From Sequoia sempervirens (Eukaryota > Streptophyta > Pinopsida > Cupressales > Cupressaceae), in NCBI GenBank assembly GCA_007258455.2, contig VDFB02000001.1, forward strand, positions 18,437,461 through 18,501,460: a DNA stretch of 64,000 bases, written 5' to 3'. Position numbers and translations under genes: made by a program. Position 1 is the stretch's first letter; each line of letters begins with the position of its first letter. Of the stretch, positions 62,990-64,000 are shown piece after piece. The notes beneath the pieces are model-generated. The model was not told the DNA's origin and ran no database searches. It saw only the letters and a list, made by a program, of their open reading frames with translations.

Positions 62990-63725
62990 GGATTAAGGTT
63001 CAAATAGGGTTAAGATTAGGGCTCTAGATTAAATCTTGGGGTTAGGTTTGGAATTAGGGGTAGTGTTAGGGTTAGGGTTAAATTAGGGTTTAGTTAGGGG
63101 TACAATGCAATTAGAGTTAGCTTTAGGCTTCAATCAAGGTTGGAAATCAAATAAAAATAGGATTATGGTTCAATTAGGGTGAGGGTTATGGTTCAATAAG
63201 GGTTCACTTATGAGTCATTTAGGGTTAGGTAAAGTTAAGGTTTAGTTAGGATTAGGGTTATGGTTCAATTAGAGGCTTAGGGTTTACTTAGGGTTGGAAT
63301 AGTTAGGATTAGGGTTATGGTTCAATTAGAGGCTTAGGGTTTACTTAAGCTTCAATAGGTGTTAGTGTTAGGATTATGGTTCAATTAGGGTTAAGATTTA
63401 ATTAAGATTAGGTTTACGGTTATGGTTAAGGTTAAGGTTAAATTTCTAGGATAAAGCTTGGGGTTAGGGTCAACATTAGGATTAGGATTAGGGTTAGGTA
63501 AGGGTTACAATTAAATTAGGGTTTATTTAAGGTCCAATAAGGGTTAGGGATCAATCAAGGTTAGGTAAGATACAAATAAGATTAGAGTTAATTTTAGGTT
63601 AGGGTTCTAGATTAAATTTTGGGATAGGGTTAGAATTAGGGGTAGTGTTAAGGTTAGGATTCAACTAGGGTTTAGTTAGGGGTATAATGCAATTAGGGTT
63701 AGCTTTAGGGTTCAATTAGGGTAAT
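62990..63725. repeat. degenerate telomere-like (TTAGGG/TTTAGGG) array
   Basis: GGGTTAGG, TTAGGGTT and TTCAATTAGGG words recur irregularly throughout. A larger unit is also repeated: the part around CTAGATTAAAT at 63023 recurs at 63606, 583 bases later, including GGGGTAGTGTTA and TTTAGTTAGGGGTA. It is too degenerate to be a working telomere and resembles the interstitial telomere-like DNA known from conifers. Confidence 0.75.
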
Positions 63726-64000
63726 GGGTTTTTTTTAATTATTTAGAATAAATTTAGTAGACATATGGTTCTCCTTAGTAAGTTTTGTAATGAATATGAA
63801 GAGATTTTTAAACTATCTTTTTAAATAAAATATAAAATATTCTTATGAAGTGATAAATTGTACATAGGTTAAATGATATCAAATGAATAATTATAAAAAA
63901 AATGAATTAAAATAGTTAAATTATTATTTGAGGAGTTTAAAAAATAAATGTAAAAGAGTAAGAGTGTTTAGTTTTTAAGGATTAATGTTGAAGAATAAGT
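63726..64000. other. AT-rich DNA, no gene seen
   Basis: Short AT-rich end of the window without recognisable features. Confidence 0.5.

Noticed and set aside
62990..63725. Active telomere
   Set aside because: Words are irregular and interrupted by unrelated phrases, and non-telomeric DNA follows to the window end.

Overview
This is an eukaryotic, almost certainly land-plant, window that is AT-rich, gene-poor and dominated by decayed mobile DNA. It holds remnants of plant-type genes (a class 71-clan cytochrome P450, an AGO1-type ARGONAUTE, PLS-type pentatricopeptide repeats, a leucine-rich repeat piece), plant CACTA, Copia and LTR elements, and degenerate TTTAGGG/TTAGGG-like DNA. A large, repeat-bloated genome such as a conifer's fits best, but that is inference. 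No gene in the window is demonstrably intact.

The dominant feature is structural. A 100-base run of N at 36782-36881 joins two contigs. The first 17,416 bases of the right contig (36882-54297) repeat, at a constant offset of 33,617 and with no difference in any stretch I compared, the segment 3265-20680 inside the left contig. The repeat starts exactly at the gap edge and ends abruptly inside exon 1 of the P450. This looks like a false or haplotypic duplication in the assembly more than a biological one, so everything between 3.3 and 20.7 kb is listed twice.

Layout of the left contig: a 0.8 kb TIR element (0.7-1.5 kb); a 2.6 kb non-autonomous LTR retrotransposon with a Copia-type primer binding site (1.7-4.2 kb); an intron-containing AGO1-like pseudogene without PIWI (5.0-7.3 kb); a tandem array of about five 1.3-1.4 kb units, each with a decayed antisense PPR fragment and TA-rich DNA (7.4-13.7 kb); a TG/TA microsatellite; 5 kb of gene-free DNA with a Helitron-like terminus; another PPR scrap; then the promoter and truncated first exon of the P450 (19.8-20.7 kb). 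From 20.7 to 36.8 kb the left contig has unique DNA: a GC-richer 74 bp tandem duplication, a dead CACTA TNP2 transposase (25-29 kb), a Copia reverse transcriptase scrap between direct repeats, a second copy of the TIR element, nested tandem repeats and a terminal AG-rich tract where the contig ends.

The right contig repeats the block and then continues through the P450: a 93 bp intron and exon 2 with every P450 signature motif but two in-frame ochre stops. Beyond it (55-64 kb) are another Helitron-like terminus, a possible minus-strand last exon with a polyadenylation signal, AT-rich tandem duplications, an LRR scrap, and a telomere-like degenerate array whose motif also forms an inverted repeat at 57.9 kb.

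The elements do not form a pathway. I see no convincing new biological system; the points most worth a second look are the exact duplication at the gap, the dimeric PPR/VNTR array next to an ARGONAUTE relic, and the P450 with two apparent C-to-T or G-to-T type stops.
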